From Vermamoeba vermiformis (Eukaryota > Tubulinea > Echinamoebida), in the NCBI GenBank assembly GCA_045837725.1, contig JBEWZL010000126.1:390623-454622 (forward strand): a stretch of 64,000 nucleotides of DNA, in the 5' to 3' direction. Below, piece by piece: positions 39,801 to 50,512 of the stretch (position 1 is its first letter; every line of letters starts with the position of its first letter). The position numbers were made by a program, and so were the translations under genes. The notes beneath the pieces are model-generated. The model worked only from the letters and a program-made list of their open reading frames with translations, ran no database searches and was not told the DNA's origin.

Positions 39801-40483
39801 CACTTCTGTCAGCTGCAAAAATAGCTGGAGTCAAAAGATTCGTTCCGTCTGACAATGCAATGGACATCTTCAAAGTAAAAGATGAGATCTTCGGCAACAT
39901 GCTTCGACGTCGCTTCTCTGAAGAAATTTTGTATCCTAGTGGCGTAGGATATACAAATATTTTAAATGGGGCATTTCTGGAGAACGGCACGATTGAGTTT
40001 ATCCGAATTTTGGATCGCGCTAACAAAAAAGTAAAAATTTGGTCGAAAATTGACTACTTTTCAATACTGATAACAATTGTAAATAAGGTCAACATATACG
40101 GTACCGGCAATGAGAAATGGCAATGGACTACTCTTGAAGATACGGCACGCTACACAGTCGAAGCGATCCACGACGAATCTGCTCTAAATCAGGTCGTCAA
40201 AGTATGTGGCGATGAGATATCCCTAAATGAGTTCGCCAAGGTGCTCTCAGAAGTGACTGGTTCAACTTGGAGCACGAACATTCTTGGAACCGAAGAAGAT
40301 CTGCGCAACTTGATCGCTAAGAATTACAAAGAGCAGCCGCAAAATATATACGCTTGGATGCCGCTTCAATACGTGTGGGGCTCAGTCAGCGAAAAGTTTA
40401 TTCTTCGTCCTCTCTGGAACAACAAATATCCCAGTGTGCATCCGACGACCGTCCGTGCTTGGGCCGCTTCGCAGAAGTGGTAA
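39801..40483 (+). pseudogene. C-terminal part of an NmrA/isoflavone-reductase-like protein
   Basis: Exons 39801-40030 and 40088-40483 join in phase after a typical acceptor ATTATTCCAG. The product starts ALLSAAKIAGVKRFVPSDNA, the segment that follows the Rossmann core in isoflavone-reductase-like NADPH enzymes. It goes on through GVGYTNILNGAFLENG, VNIYGTGNEKWQWTTLEDTA and a helical end PSVHPTTVRAWA. The NADPH-binding first 95 or so residues are missing in this orientation; only the first 34 are found, inverted, at 39128-39229. Intron 40031-40087 is 57 nt and stop-free. The sequence is otherwise intact, so the break may be recent or a new start may be used. Function, if any, would need a restored cofactor site. 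Confidence 0.65.
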
Positions 40484-40652
40484 ATACTCCGTTAACGCAG
40501 CGACGAACCGATTATAGATGCTTTTTTGGTTGGATCAATGCCGCGCTCAATAAATATTCATAGTCTTTTCGTTAATGATGTACACCGAACAAATGATCAC
40601 GCATATTACATAAAGGACTTCCTAAAGCAAGATTTCATATTTATTTTTTGGT

Positions 40653-42618
40653 TTACAAATCAATCGTGCTGGTGTTCAGTGGTTTATAAAACATTTTATT
40701 CTCTTTGGTATTTTCATCTATTTCCACCCAGTATCGCAACAGGTCGTAGGTTCTGCTAGTTGGATCTGCCGCTTTCTCGAACGGAAAGAGCGGATCTGGA
40801 AAGTATTGCTGGCCGAGCTCTTTTGCGGCACTGATAAATGTATCTGCTTGCAATGCATCGCTCGTCTCCATAGCTTGAGCCTTGGCAAATACTTTGACGA
40901 CAAAATCTTCTGCCGCCGCTTTGATCAATCTGATGGCCCTGGCAGGGATGTAGTCGTTGCAGTCGTGCAGCCACAAAAAGGCGTCGTTGCATTCAGCCAG
41001 CCAGAACTTAAGTTCGCCTTCAAAAGGACTCTGTTCGTTGGGATACTCAAATTTTTTGCGAATTTCCTTCGCGTTGACAATGTAATCCGTGAATGTGAAG
41101 AATAAAGGCACTCTAATGTCTCCGTCTATCATGTCGTACACCTGCTGCAAATATTCCACGATGGGCAGTGCAAGTGTTTGTGGATATATTTCCGGGTCAA
41201 CGGGCATGAGGGCGCCCAGCACAGGCTCGTAGATCATAACCGTCTCCTCCTCACGGACAATATACTCGCCCATATGAAGGACTTTGAAGAGTGCTGTCTT
41301 GGCATCGGTTGACAAAGTTTGACCGGAGTCTGAGTCCTCTTGCTCGCTCGGAGAATAACTGGAGCCATCGCTGTCGAGCTCTTGCTGCAAATATGGCACC
41401 ACTACGCTGGCTGGTTTCTTGAACGATGATGGTGCTAGTTGTGTCAAGTCACTAAGGGCGGTACTTTCTTCGCCAACAAAATTGCTCCATGTGACTGACC
41501 GGACTCTCACCGTGTCTAATTTTGGTAAACAGACTGGCGGAGCTCTCGCGCACTCGTGGTCCCACACTTCACCCATCTCGTCTATTGTAGGCAGGAACTT
41601 GAATCGCGCGCCATTCATGGCCTGTCAAAACGGTTAATTTGGACGTTCGGTCACTAAGAATAATGTACACCACTTACTTTATATAGTTCTCGGAAGTCAT
41701 TGGTCAATTTGAATTCGTGGAGCTCTTCCCAAGCGTCGAGTTCATCGTCAGTCAGGCCAGGATTGAACATTCTGGCCCGCTTCACTTTTCCACCAGGTTT
41801 TCTGCGCTTCGAGTAGGGTTTGATTGCTTCGGTCAACTTCTTCGATATTTCTTCGACGAGGTGCTTGATTCTTGTGGCGTTAAGGAAATTTCTCTTGCAT
41901 TCACTGAACCAATCGACTTTCTTCTCGTTTATCACAATCTCGCTGTATGTCGGATCGTGCCTCTCGTTGAAATTTCGAATTTCATGTGGCAGTCGCCAGC
42001 GTTGGCCATAAAACGCACTTTGCCACAATTTGGGCGAGGCTGACAAGAGCGTGTCAAAGTATTTTGACACCTGTCGCCAGCGCACTAGATCTTGCAAGTC
42101 ACTATTGAGCAATATAGGCCAGAAAAAATCATTGGGGAGTGTTGTCGACGTTGCAGTAGAGTAAACAGGTCTGCATCTGCGATCTGAGTCCGTTGGATCT
42201 ACAATGATTGTGTATTCGTTCGTCCACGATGCATAATAAAAGTTTCTATTCCAAGGATCTTCGCGCAACAATCCTACTTCTTGAGGCTTCAAAACTTGTG
42301 AGATCTGCTCCGCATCCGACAGTTCTGACGACAGCTCTTCTGATGATGAAGAGTAGTCTGATTCTCTCCTCACTTCCCAATACCGTGTATGGGAAACCTT
42401 TTGCTTCTAGCGGGGATAGCGTGAATTATTAATAAATGTCACTGGCGCGCCAAATTTTTTTAAATTTATATTGCTGATTTACTGTCGTATCTTAATATTT
42501 TTAGTAATATAATACTTCTCTTGGCGTCGCTTAACTAACTGACGCTTTGGAATGTATCTGATTTTTTTCTTACCTTTTGGATTTGATTTTCTAGCCTCTC
42601 TGATGCTCTTCTTTTCAT
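40653..42618 (-). CDS. F-box protein with SMI1/KNR4 (SUKH) domain
   Basis: Exons (minus) 42574-42618, 41678-42406 and 40653-41621 join in phase (580 aa). After a basic start (MKRRASERLENQIQKKQK) and a Ser/Glu-rich stretch, an F-box-like segment (FFWPILLNSDLQDLVRWRQV, SKYFDTLLSASPKLWQSAFY) is followed near residue 230 by LTDDELDAWEELHEFKL and TNDFRELYKAMNG. That matches the opening of SMI1/KNR4-fold domains. The rest (FLPTIDEMGEVW, LFKVLHMGEYIV, VPLFFTFTDYIV) fits the long SUKH body with an acidic insert. Fusion of an F-box with SMI1/KNR4 occurs in eukaryotic FBXO3-like proteins, where the second domain binds substrate. Mid-size N-terminal intron of 167 nt. Confidence 0.72.
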
Positions 42619-42802
42619 TACGGTATATCAGATTGCGCAAGATTGAGTGCACGAGTTAGGTCACGAGTGTTGTGTTGGTTAGTTAATGGGACGGGTCACG
42701 AATAGCCAGGTATGGGACAGGCTATTTTGTTCACGATTTTTTTGAAAGCTCAAATAAGACAAGAGCCGCTCAAATAAATTAATCCAAGAAGATTATCTTT
42801 AA

Positions 42803-43882
42803 TTACTTGAACTCATCAAAGTGTTTTTTGAAGTAAGTCCACGAAGACTCGTTAGGCGCGGTGAACTCTGTTGGTGCGTGACGGAACACGGGTCGTTTTT
42901 CAATCTCGTCTTTGAGCACTTGCGGCAGTGCGTCGAATGAGCTCTTCTTGCCGCCTTGGCCACTGTAGACGAGATAGCCTGGTCTCGCGCCCATCTTCAT
43001 CCCTGTCAACGTGATGACACGTGTCAAATGAATTCATCTTGCTATGATTATGGACTTACAAGGCAGCCATTGACACTCTCTGTTCCACGCTACAACTGCT
43101 TCGAGTGAGCTCTTGACATCTTTCTTGGCCAATTCATCGTTGCTGATGATGAACTTGAAGTGCTCGTTAGCCTAGATCTCGAATGATTAATTTTGCGTTG
43201 AAATCACTTATAATGTATTCTTTACCTGATACATAGCATCAGGGCTGTAGTCTTTGAATTGAGGGTCATTGGCAAGAGGATTGGGATAGAATAGAGGAAT
43301 GTCCATTGTCACGATCGTACAGCCCTCAGTTGTCATCACTGGGACTTGAGGAGGCAGCGGAATATTAACTGGATCATTTGCAATATGAGCCACTTTCACC
43401 TAATGTAAGTAGATTAAGGTAAGAAAGACGAAACGGATCCGGCTTTTAAATCCAAGTACGTTGTTTATCAAGATGTTCAAAGCTAAAATATAGTAATAAT
43501 ATTACCTGTTCGTTAGTCCAAGGATTTGTCCACAGATCTACACGCTGTCCAGTTTGAGGATCTAAGTAGATCAAAATCTCTCGTCCAAGCACGGTAAATT
43601 TGTTTTCTTCAGCCTTGTGTAAGATACGCGAAACGTTGACCATCTCCCATTTAAATAAGACTTTCTGTCTTTCACCAGGTACCAAGCTAACAAAAAAAAA
43701 ATTAATATTTAAAAATCTGCTTGATTATAAAGCTCAATTTGATAATTTATGACTTACATAAAATATAGAAACAATATAAAAAACAGTTCTTACCTTAAAA
43801 CTACACCAGATGCGTGTTGATAAGTTTCTTCCTTCGGATCTGACGAGGTGCGCAGTTTAGCAAGAGTCAAAGCGTCCATCAT
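42803..43882 (-). CDS. DUF1838 family protein
   Basis: Exons (minus) 43794-43882, 43506-43686, 43226-43399, 43060-43171 and 42803-43002 join in phase (251 aa). Two adjacent ATGs open the frame (MMDAL). Family features are VLFKWEMVNVSRI, REILIYLDPQTGQRV with the strand DLWTNPWTNEQ, and VKVAHIANDPVNIPLP, a pattern I know from DUF1838 proteins of bacteria and fungi. The function of the family is unknown. There is no signal peptide or membrane segment, so it is probably cytosolic. The intron at 43003-43059 carries the 12-bp TGACACGTGTCA palindrome. Confidence 0.72.
43015..43026. repeat. Intronic palindrome TGACACGTGTCA, copy 3
   Basis: Perfect copy inside the DUF1838 gene intron 43003-43059, near its acceptor. 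Confidence 0.9.
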
Positions 43883-44013
43883 TGTTAAATGTGTTGTATA
43901 CTTGTATTGGATTTTAATATTAAGGTACGCGTTGCAATTTTCAGCTTTAGATTGACAACTCTGCCACGTGATATTTCCAAATATGGACAATAGTATCTTT
44001 ATTCATCACCGCG

Positions 44014-45361
44014 TTACTTGCGAAAGAATTGAATATTGTGCCCAATCTCGTCGTTTTTGTACCAACTAGCTTCAAATTCTTGTCGCACATCGTCTTGCAA
44101 AAGCGCCATTTTCCAACCAATTCTTTTGAACTCATTGAGCCATCTCTCGTCATTGCCATCGTCTGATAGCTCCAGTAATGTATTAAATGCCCTATTGATA
44201 TCTTTCGAAGAATTTCCAAATGATTTTACGGCATACGCTTCAAAACTGCCGCAGATCTCGATCAGGTTCGTGTGGCTGTTATACTACACGATTGGATTAG
44301 CTTATTGCACCTATAGATATCATATAATTGTTGCTTACCTTCACAAATATTAACGAGTCGTTGATTTCAAGTGCACTCAACAAGCGCGAGTACATGAATG
44401 TCACGGACTTGTGCGCGTCAATAAAGGCCTTCCACACACTGCATCTGATGTTATCGCCCAGGTCCGTTGACGTATTGTCTGTGCTCAGCACGAGCATTGG
44501 ACGTATGAGTTTTGAGGGCGCGTAAAAGCCAGGGTAAGATACCAGATCCATGCAGATCCAGCTATTGCTGAGCAGTGATTTAACATTCCTTTGCACCACT
44601 TCATGATGAACACTATCTAAATACAAACAGTATTATATGCTGCGTCCTTCTTAAATACCTCGTACATCTTTTTTCTAGTTCGGTTTGTGAGCACGTGATG
44701 CAGTCAATAATTTCACTCAGTCGCAGCGATATAGCTTGTGATTTTTGAACCATTTTCAACAACAATGTGCACGCCTCGTCGGTTAGTGTAGTATTAGTGT
44801 AAAACTCCTCGCAGTAGTAGTCAGGATCCGGCTGCGAGTCTCCGATATCGAGCTCAAGATACCCGCTATATTTGAAGTGTTACAACCCAATATACAGCTA
44901 TTAATAATGTCATAGACTTACTAGTCATAATTAGTCAGGGTACTAATCTCAGCAGTGTATTTTTCCATTTTTGAACGAAGTCGTTTGATCCGCAGCTTGT
45001 GCAGTATAAATAGCAAATCTGGCGTGGGAATACAATCATCCTTACATATAGTAGGTGACATTCCTAATCTAACCCACATCGCGCGTGAATGAACTATTTC
45101 GCGGTGTCTGAAATTCAAATTAGCATTAGAAGAATTTTTATAAATCAGTAAATGCAGTGTGTACCTTCTGGATAGTATAGACAATGTGTAGATGGTCTTA
45201 CTGTAATTAAATAAATAAGAGATAATTATTTCGACCAGTTCAGGCAGATCAAAAATGCACAAAGAGGCATTTGTCGATGCTGGATCGAGTTTTCTTCGCT
45301 TATTGATTTCGTATTCTTCATTTTTCTCCTCGTTAATCGTATCATGCCTTCGTTTGTGCAT
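44014..45361 (-). CDS. F-box protein
   Basis: Exons (minus) 45165-45361, 44922-45107, 44659-44865, 44339-44612 and 44014-44283 join in phase (377 aa). A basic N-terminus (NKRRKLD) leads to an F-box: LCIFDLPELVEIIISYLFNY, TIYTLSILSRRHREI and AMWVRLG. The remaining 280 residues are helical with no clear repeats (DEACTLLLKMVQKS, VQRNVKSLLSNSW, RAFNTLLELSDDG, DERWLNEFKRIGW). It would act as an SCF substrate receptor. Intron 45108-45164 is 57 nt, in phase and stop-free. The acceptor at 44613 follows two overlapping TAG choices; only the second keeps the frame. Confidence 0.75.
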
Positions 45362-45448
45362 GTTTGCGTCAAGTTACATTTATGTCCAAATTTCCCGAAT
45401 GATAAAAAATGAGACAGTTTTATATAAAATTTTAATACAGCACTGCGT

Positions 45449-46470
45449 TCACATGAATGCGAGCACGCACAAAGATAAGAATACAAAGCCACTGATTAAG
45501 TGAGTCGCATCACTGCTCAAAGATGAACCAGGAGTGTTGCCGGTGGTTTTTGAAGGTGAAGTACTGGTAGCGGGAGAGGTCGATGGATTAGTGGTCTGTG
45601 GAGCATTAGACGCGGGACAGTTTTCTTGAGGGAATGGTCGATCGCAGAACGGATTGCAATTCCAATTGCCGGGCAGACTGTTTGACACGCGTTAGCTTAG
45701 TCACAACTCTATTGTTAGACTTACTAATAGTTGCAAACTACGGTATACATGCCATTGCAAAGCTTGATACCTAAGTAACATGTTATCAGTACTATTATCG
45801 TAATCTTGATTGTCGCGTACCGCATCCGATCTGCGTGCTCGAAGACCAAACTATTTGAGTGTAATGGCCGCAATAATACCAAGAACATTTGCCGTCCTGA
45901 CAGCACTTGTTGGCGGCACAGTCCCAATATTGTTTCTCTGTTAGTAATCAGTGTTTAGATTCCATCAATGAGACGAAAGATTTGACACGCACCGCTGGCC
46001 CACATAGTGACAGAATCGGTCAGATCATCGGAATAGCCCCAAGCCATGTTCTCGCCCAAATCAGCTGCGCCACTGTGACCAGAAGGACAGCCATCGACGT
46101 AATTTTGTGCAATCTCTAGGGATCGTGCGTGAGTATGCATTTTATCGGTTAAATTATTGCCAGAATTTAGCAATCGTGATAGACTTACGCTCAATAGAGG
46201 TATTATATGTGACTGGTCCGAGACCAACCAACGCTCTTTCAGAGTTGTGAGCAGTAACGACTTGCTGAATTTGCGTCGATCTGCATTATTATTAACATCA
46301 ATCATGCCACGCAATAATATAATAACATTATTATAATATTATGCATAGGTATTAGAAAATATTCAACTTGCATTGAAGTTATTCTCGCGCAATTAATAAT
46401 TGACTTACGTTAAAGCGTTTGCGACTGCAGCGAGTACAAGAACCAAAGCCACTTTAATAGTTGGATTCAT
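45449..46470 (-). CDS. Secreted CAP (SCP/PR-1) domain protein, probably GPI-anchored
   Basis: Exons (minus) 46409-46470, 46189-46280, 45993-46115, 45821-45937, 45725-45770 and 45449-45677 join in phase (222 aa). A signal peptide (MNPTIKVALVLVLAAVANA) is followed by the CAP core: TAHNSERALVGLGPV, GENMAWGY with its Glu, the signature CGHYTQIVWSSSTQIGCG with the metal-site His, then LCNGMYTVVCNY. A Ser/Thr/Pro-rich stalk and a hydrophobic C-terminus (HLISGFVFLSLCVLAFM) after small residues suggest a GPI signal. CAP proteins are extracellular sterol- or lipid-binding or defence proteins. An insertion rich in Cys (CAANKCCQDGKCSWYYC) precedes the signature. Domain call is strong; anchoring is inference. 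Confidence 0.9.
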
Positions 46471-46991
46471 AGTTGTGGTTGTTCGAACGCGTGATTTAAA
46501 AAAGATACTGCGCGACATTGTGTTTGACATGCGTCACGCGTCGTTTTGCAGCGTATAAGTTATTCTCCGCAGAAATAACGCGAAGGATAATAAAAATTAG
46601 TTGACGTGTTACTGGACAAGATTTACCGGTTCCAGTTCGCTTCATTGTACTGCGTTTGAATATTTAATAACGCTGCATCTACGTTAAAAATTCTTATTTA
46701 TCTTGTATTAAAGGACTTACGCACAAGAAGTTGCCTACACCAATGGGGTACTTTGTAATATTTTCTTATTTATCCAAATCGGTTAATTTATATAAATTAT
46801 CGGTATTAATTTCAAAGCCATAGTTTAAAGGAAATCGTAATGACGGCGGAACGAAAATGATTCCGTAATTAAATTGATAGCATCCTAAAGTGTCGTTTTT
46901 ACGGTCGGGGTACTCAGTGGTGTGGTAGTGTATTCATACAATTTTTCTTTTGAATTATTGTAACACGCAAACGTCCACGTCTCTCGCAGCC
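46471..46991. promoter_or_regulatory. Divergent intergenic region, CAP and CBM9-like genes
   Basis: A 521 bp spacer between two divergent genes for secreted proteins. It includes a TATATAAATTAT word near 46792. No ORF or RNA gene is supported. Shared control of the two secreted products is possible but unproven. Confidence 0.4.
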
Positions 46992-48154
46992 ATGTCTTTG
47001 CCAAAAGTCTTGTTTATATGTATGTTTATCTCAATACAAGCTGTGCTGTCCGTGGAGGTATTCAAAATTAATCGATGTTCAACACCTCCTCAGCCTGACG
47101 CCTCGTGGAGCGGTAAGCAATCAATTGATCGTACATATGAGCGTAATAATACACAGTTAATAATATGGTCTGCTCGACGAATTTAATTTTACACGAGGAA
47201 GACACTTAATAATAATTTTATTTGATTATTATCAATGTACGAGATTAATCTACGGATCTACAAATCATGATTGTATTATTGTAATATCGATAGTATTTAA
47301 TTATCTAGCTAATGTGAATAACAGAAATTGCTAATGTTACGAATTTCATGCTCGACGATGGATCTGCACCTGCAGTGCAACAAACCATGACATGGATGTG
47401 CTATAATGACGACAATGTATATATTAAATTTTTGTGCAAGGACAGTAAGTGGAACTAGAATGACAAGCAATAAGCGTGCAGATCTCAACACTGGTATTAA
47501 TCTGGCTTATCAATCGTTATAGATAACATATTCTCGAAATATAAGAATTGTAACGACCCTCTCTACACGGAAGATGTCGTTGAAGTGTTTTTGACCGCAC
47601 CAGGAACAGATCACGACAGCGTGGATCTGCATCATTATCTCGAAATTGAGTTATCGCCCAACTCCGTATTATTTGCAGCAAAGGTATGTACCCGAGACCT
47701 CTTATGCATCTACGGTATACCAATTGCCCTGCTCATCTTTGTAGATCACCAACACGAACTACTTATGCACGGGTATCACCGACCAAAAAATTCCGTGCGA
47801 TCAATCGGGCATTGAGTGGCAAGCTGAACGATTGGACGCGCAGAACCAGTGGTGGGGCTACTTGCAAATTCCTTGGAAACTCATTGATGGTACGCTGAAA
47901 TATATGACACGTGTCACAACACACAAGATACTCGCCTTGAACTGCCGTCTAATCCTTTATATTCAATAGACAAATCAGTCGATGAGCAAGGTAAATTGAA
48001 TGTTGATTTGGCACATTTTACTTGGCGCGGTAACTTCTATCGCATTGACGTGCCGAAGAACAGCGACAAAGAGTACAGCTGCTGGTCCCCAACCATGGCG
48101 AGTCCTGCGTGCTTTCACAAACCTCTTTATTTTGGCGCTATTGTGCTCCAATAA
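46992..48154 (+). CDS. Secreted protein with family-9-like carbohydrate-binding fold
   Basis: Exons 46992-47112, 47325-47444, 47523-47683, 47745-47889 and 47970-48154 join in phase (243 aa). A signal peptide (VLFICMFISIQAVLSVE) comes first. The body has the order known from CBM9-like domains: PPQPDASWSG, TMTWMCYNDDNVYIKFLCKD, the acidic core YTEDVVEVFLTAPG, YLEIELSPNSVLFAAK, a wide loop with paired Cys, GYLQIPWKLID, RGNFYRIDVP and FHKPLYFGAIVL at the end. Such domains bind glycans or line up in extracellular enzymes; here the domain is the whole mature protein. Intron 47890-47969 contains TGACACGTGTCA. Confidence 0.78.
47905..47916. repeat. Intronic palindrome TGACACGTGTCA, copy 4
   Basis: Perfect copy inside the CBM9-like gene intron 47890-47969, 15 nt after the donor. 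Confidence 0.9.
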
Positions 48155-48298
48155 ACTTCTTAAGGCGTCACCATTGGGACCATTTTTTGACAGATCTGTC
48201 ACAGGCACGTGTCAAACTGGTTTTTGTTTGTAGGACAATCAGTGGCCAAAAGAACAGCACAACTTGTATCGACAGATAAATTTCCAAGCTTTTTCACA

Positions 48299-49283
48299 AT
48301 GGCCACGACAACTGCAAAATTTTTCGCCCTGCATCCTGGATTGGAGCTGGTAGATATTCCAAACAAAGGAAAAGGTATCAATTAATTGTCATATATATTA
48401 AAAAATTATTCGATGCTCGAGCACGAATTCTGAGCAATAACCATCAGTTTCCTGAATAATAAATAATTTTTTAAAAATAGGTTACACTGTCAATAAACCT
48501 ATTGAAGTCGGAGAAGTACTAATCGAAGAGGACCCAATTATTAAGTCAAAATCAAACAAGATCATTGATATAGCCGAAGAACTTATTTTTGACAATCCCG
48601 AAGCATTCAAAGAGATCTACTGCCCCAAAGAATATCCAATTGTGCCTACTGGCTTCGAAGAGATTAGTGACCAAGACTATTCGCGTGCATGCGCTCAAAT
48701 TCAAGCAAATATCTTCTCAAACAACGAATACTTCTTGCTGAACTACAGAACAAGTTTTATTAATCATAGCTGCCGACCAAACGCTTGTTTTTATTTGGAC
48801 CAAGCTATGCGCGTCAAGATCTATGCCATAGAGAAGATTGAGCCCGGTCAAGAGATCACTCTCTGCTACAAACAACAGATCCTGGTACAACCGCTCGAGA
48901 TGAGACAACAGTGGCTTAAAACGAATTGGTTCTTCGACTGTACTTGCGTCAAATGTACCGAAGAGCAGCAGAACCCTAAAAGCGCTAAAAAGATCGCTGA
49001 AGGATGGAAAGATTATGAATCGAGAAAAGAGGATCTGACCTCGTTACTTGCCGAAGACGAATTGTTTGAAGCAGCCAAGGTAGTGATGGACATTATGGAC
49101 TACGAACATAACGTATGTCCTCTCTATCATAACTTCAAGCTGGTGAACTATCAGCTGTTGATGGGCCTGCTCAAACAATTGAAAAAAGACGACAAACAAG
49201 CTGAAGCCAAGATCGTCGAGAATAAGATGAAAATGCTCGAATTGGATGTCTATGATAGAATAATAAAGATATTCAATAATTAG
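48299..49283 (+). CDS. SET-domain protein (SMYD-like, without MYND finger)
   Basis: Exons 48299-48374 and 48481-49283 join in phase (292 aa). The SET domain is marked by ELVDIPNKGKGYTVNKPIEV at the start, FINHSCRPNACFY (NHSCxPN catalytic-core motif), GQEITLCYK and the post-SET cysteines CTCVKC. The NHSCRPN and CTC.KC pair fits SMYD/SET5-type lysine methyltransferases. The MYND zinc finger usually inserted in SMYD proteins is absent. A helical C-terminal extension (EAAKVVMDIMDYEH, LLMGLLKQLKKDD) resembles the TPR-like tail of SMYDs. Substrate unknown; cytosolic or nuclear. Confidence 0.85.
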
Positions 49284-49392
49284 TTCTTCCTACAATCGTC
49301 TTCAGATCGCGATCTACTTTCTGATAAAATTCGCAAAATGCTCGTCAGGTAGAAAAGCCAACCTGCACACAGCTTTTTTTCATCATTTAACG

Positions 49393-50249
49393 ATGAGTAA
49401 TACCACACTAGAACAATCTGCCACGGTAAGTGTCACCTAGTTAGCACTAACTACTGTACTTCCGACTTGACTTACGAATTCTTGACTTTCAGATGGCAGA
49501 ACCGCAAGACCAAGAAATGATAGAAAATATCCAAGGCGATATTGAATTTGACCCCACTAAGAAAAAACGATCTCGCAAACGAAGAGAACAAAAGCTGGCT
49601 GAGGATTTGAATGAAGATCTCCAAATTGAAGAAAAACTCGAAACTAAACAAGAACCTGCAGAATATTCCTATGAAAATGTAAGTATTTGTTATTTTATAT
49701 CAACGAGTCTTACCCGTTATTTTCAGCTTGTCGATCGATTTTACTCCCGATTAGATCAGATGCGTTCAGGCCAAGAAGTCGCCAACAAAATTACTATGGA
49801 ACCGCCTAAAGTTGGCCGTCAATCGATTAGATGTGCTTGGCTCAACTTTGCCAATAACTGCAAGAGCTTGAAGCGCGATCAAAAGCACGTCATGAAGTTC
49901 GTATTGAGCGAGCTGGGTGCTAATGGAAATCTCGGTGGTGACAACAAGCTCGTGATCAATGGGCGATATCAAGCCAAACACATCGAGGCTGTGCTCACTA
50001 AATATGCACGTAAGTAGCATGGCTTAAAAAAGCTGAGTTTTACCGTTAATTGCATCGCGTCGTGGATTTGCCTTCGTTTTTGTTCTGTTGATGAATCTAA
50101 TATTAACGTTCGTCTCTATTATAGTGATGTATGTCCTATGCAAGCACTGCAAGAGTCCCAACACCGAGCTAGTCAAAGAAGAGCGATTACAAATGCTCAA
50201 ATGCAACAACTGCACGTGCAAATACACCGTGCCCACTTTAAAGAAATAA
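49393..50249 (+). CDS. eIF2B (beta subunit, EIF2S2-type): Translation initiation factor eIF2 subunit beta
   Basis: Exons 49393-49425, 49493-49678, 49727-50009 and 50125-50249 join in phase (208 aa). The N-terminal arm is short, with one Lys/Arg block (KKKRSRKRREQK) where larger eIF2 betas have three; these blocks bind eIF5 and eIF2B epsilon. The core reads LVDRFYSRLDQMR, KITMEPPKVGR, TKYALMYVLCKHCKSPNTEL. The C-terminal zinc finger is CKHC...CNNC. It ends KYTVPTLKK. The protein joins alpha and gamma subunits to carry initiator Met-tRNA. Intron 49679-49726 (48 nt) is in phase and stop-free. The symbol refers to the beta subunit, not the eIF2B exchange factor. Confidence 0.93.
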
Positions 50250-50512
50250 CGCTTATTTTGATATTATGCTAATTGTAAATATAATCTCATTTTCATATTT
50301 AAGGCAATAAACATCAGTAGATTAGAAATAACGTTAGAAGTGGATTTGCGCGCCAGAACAACCAAAAATAAATTTGAATATTTCAATACGAATATGATGC
50401 TTAAAATGGTTATTACTATTAATATCGCGTATATTTATTACAAAACTATCACGAATAAGAATTGAAGTAACGATAAAAAATTTCAAATCTCATCCGAAAA
50501 TTGAGGCTTAGC

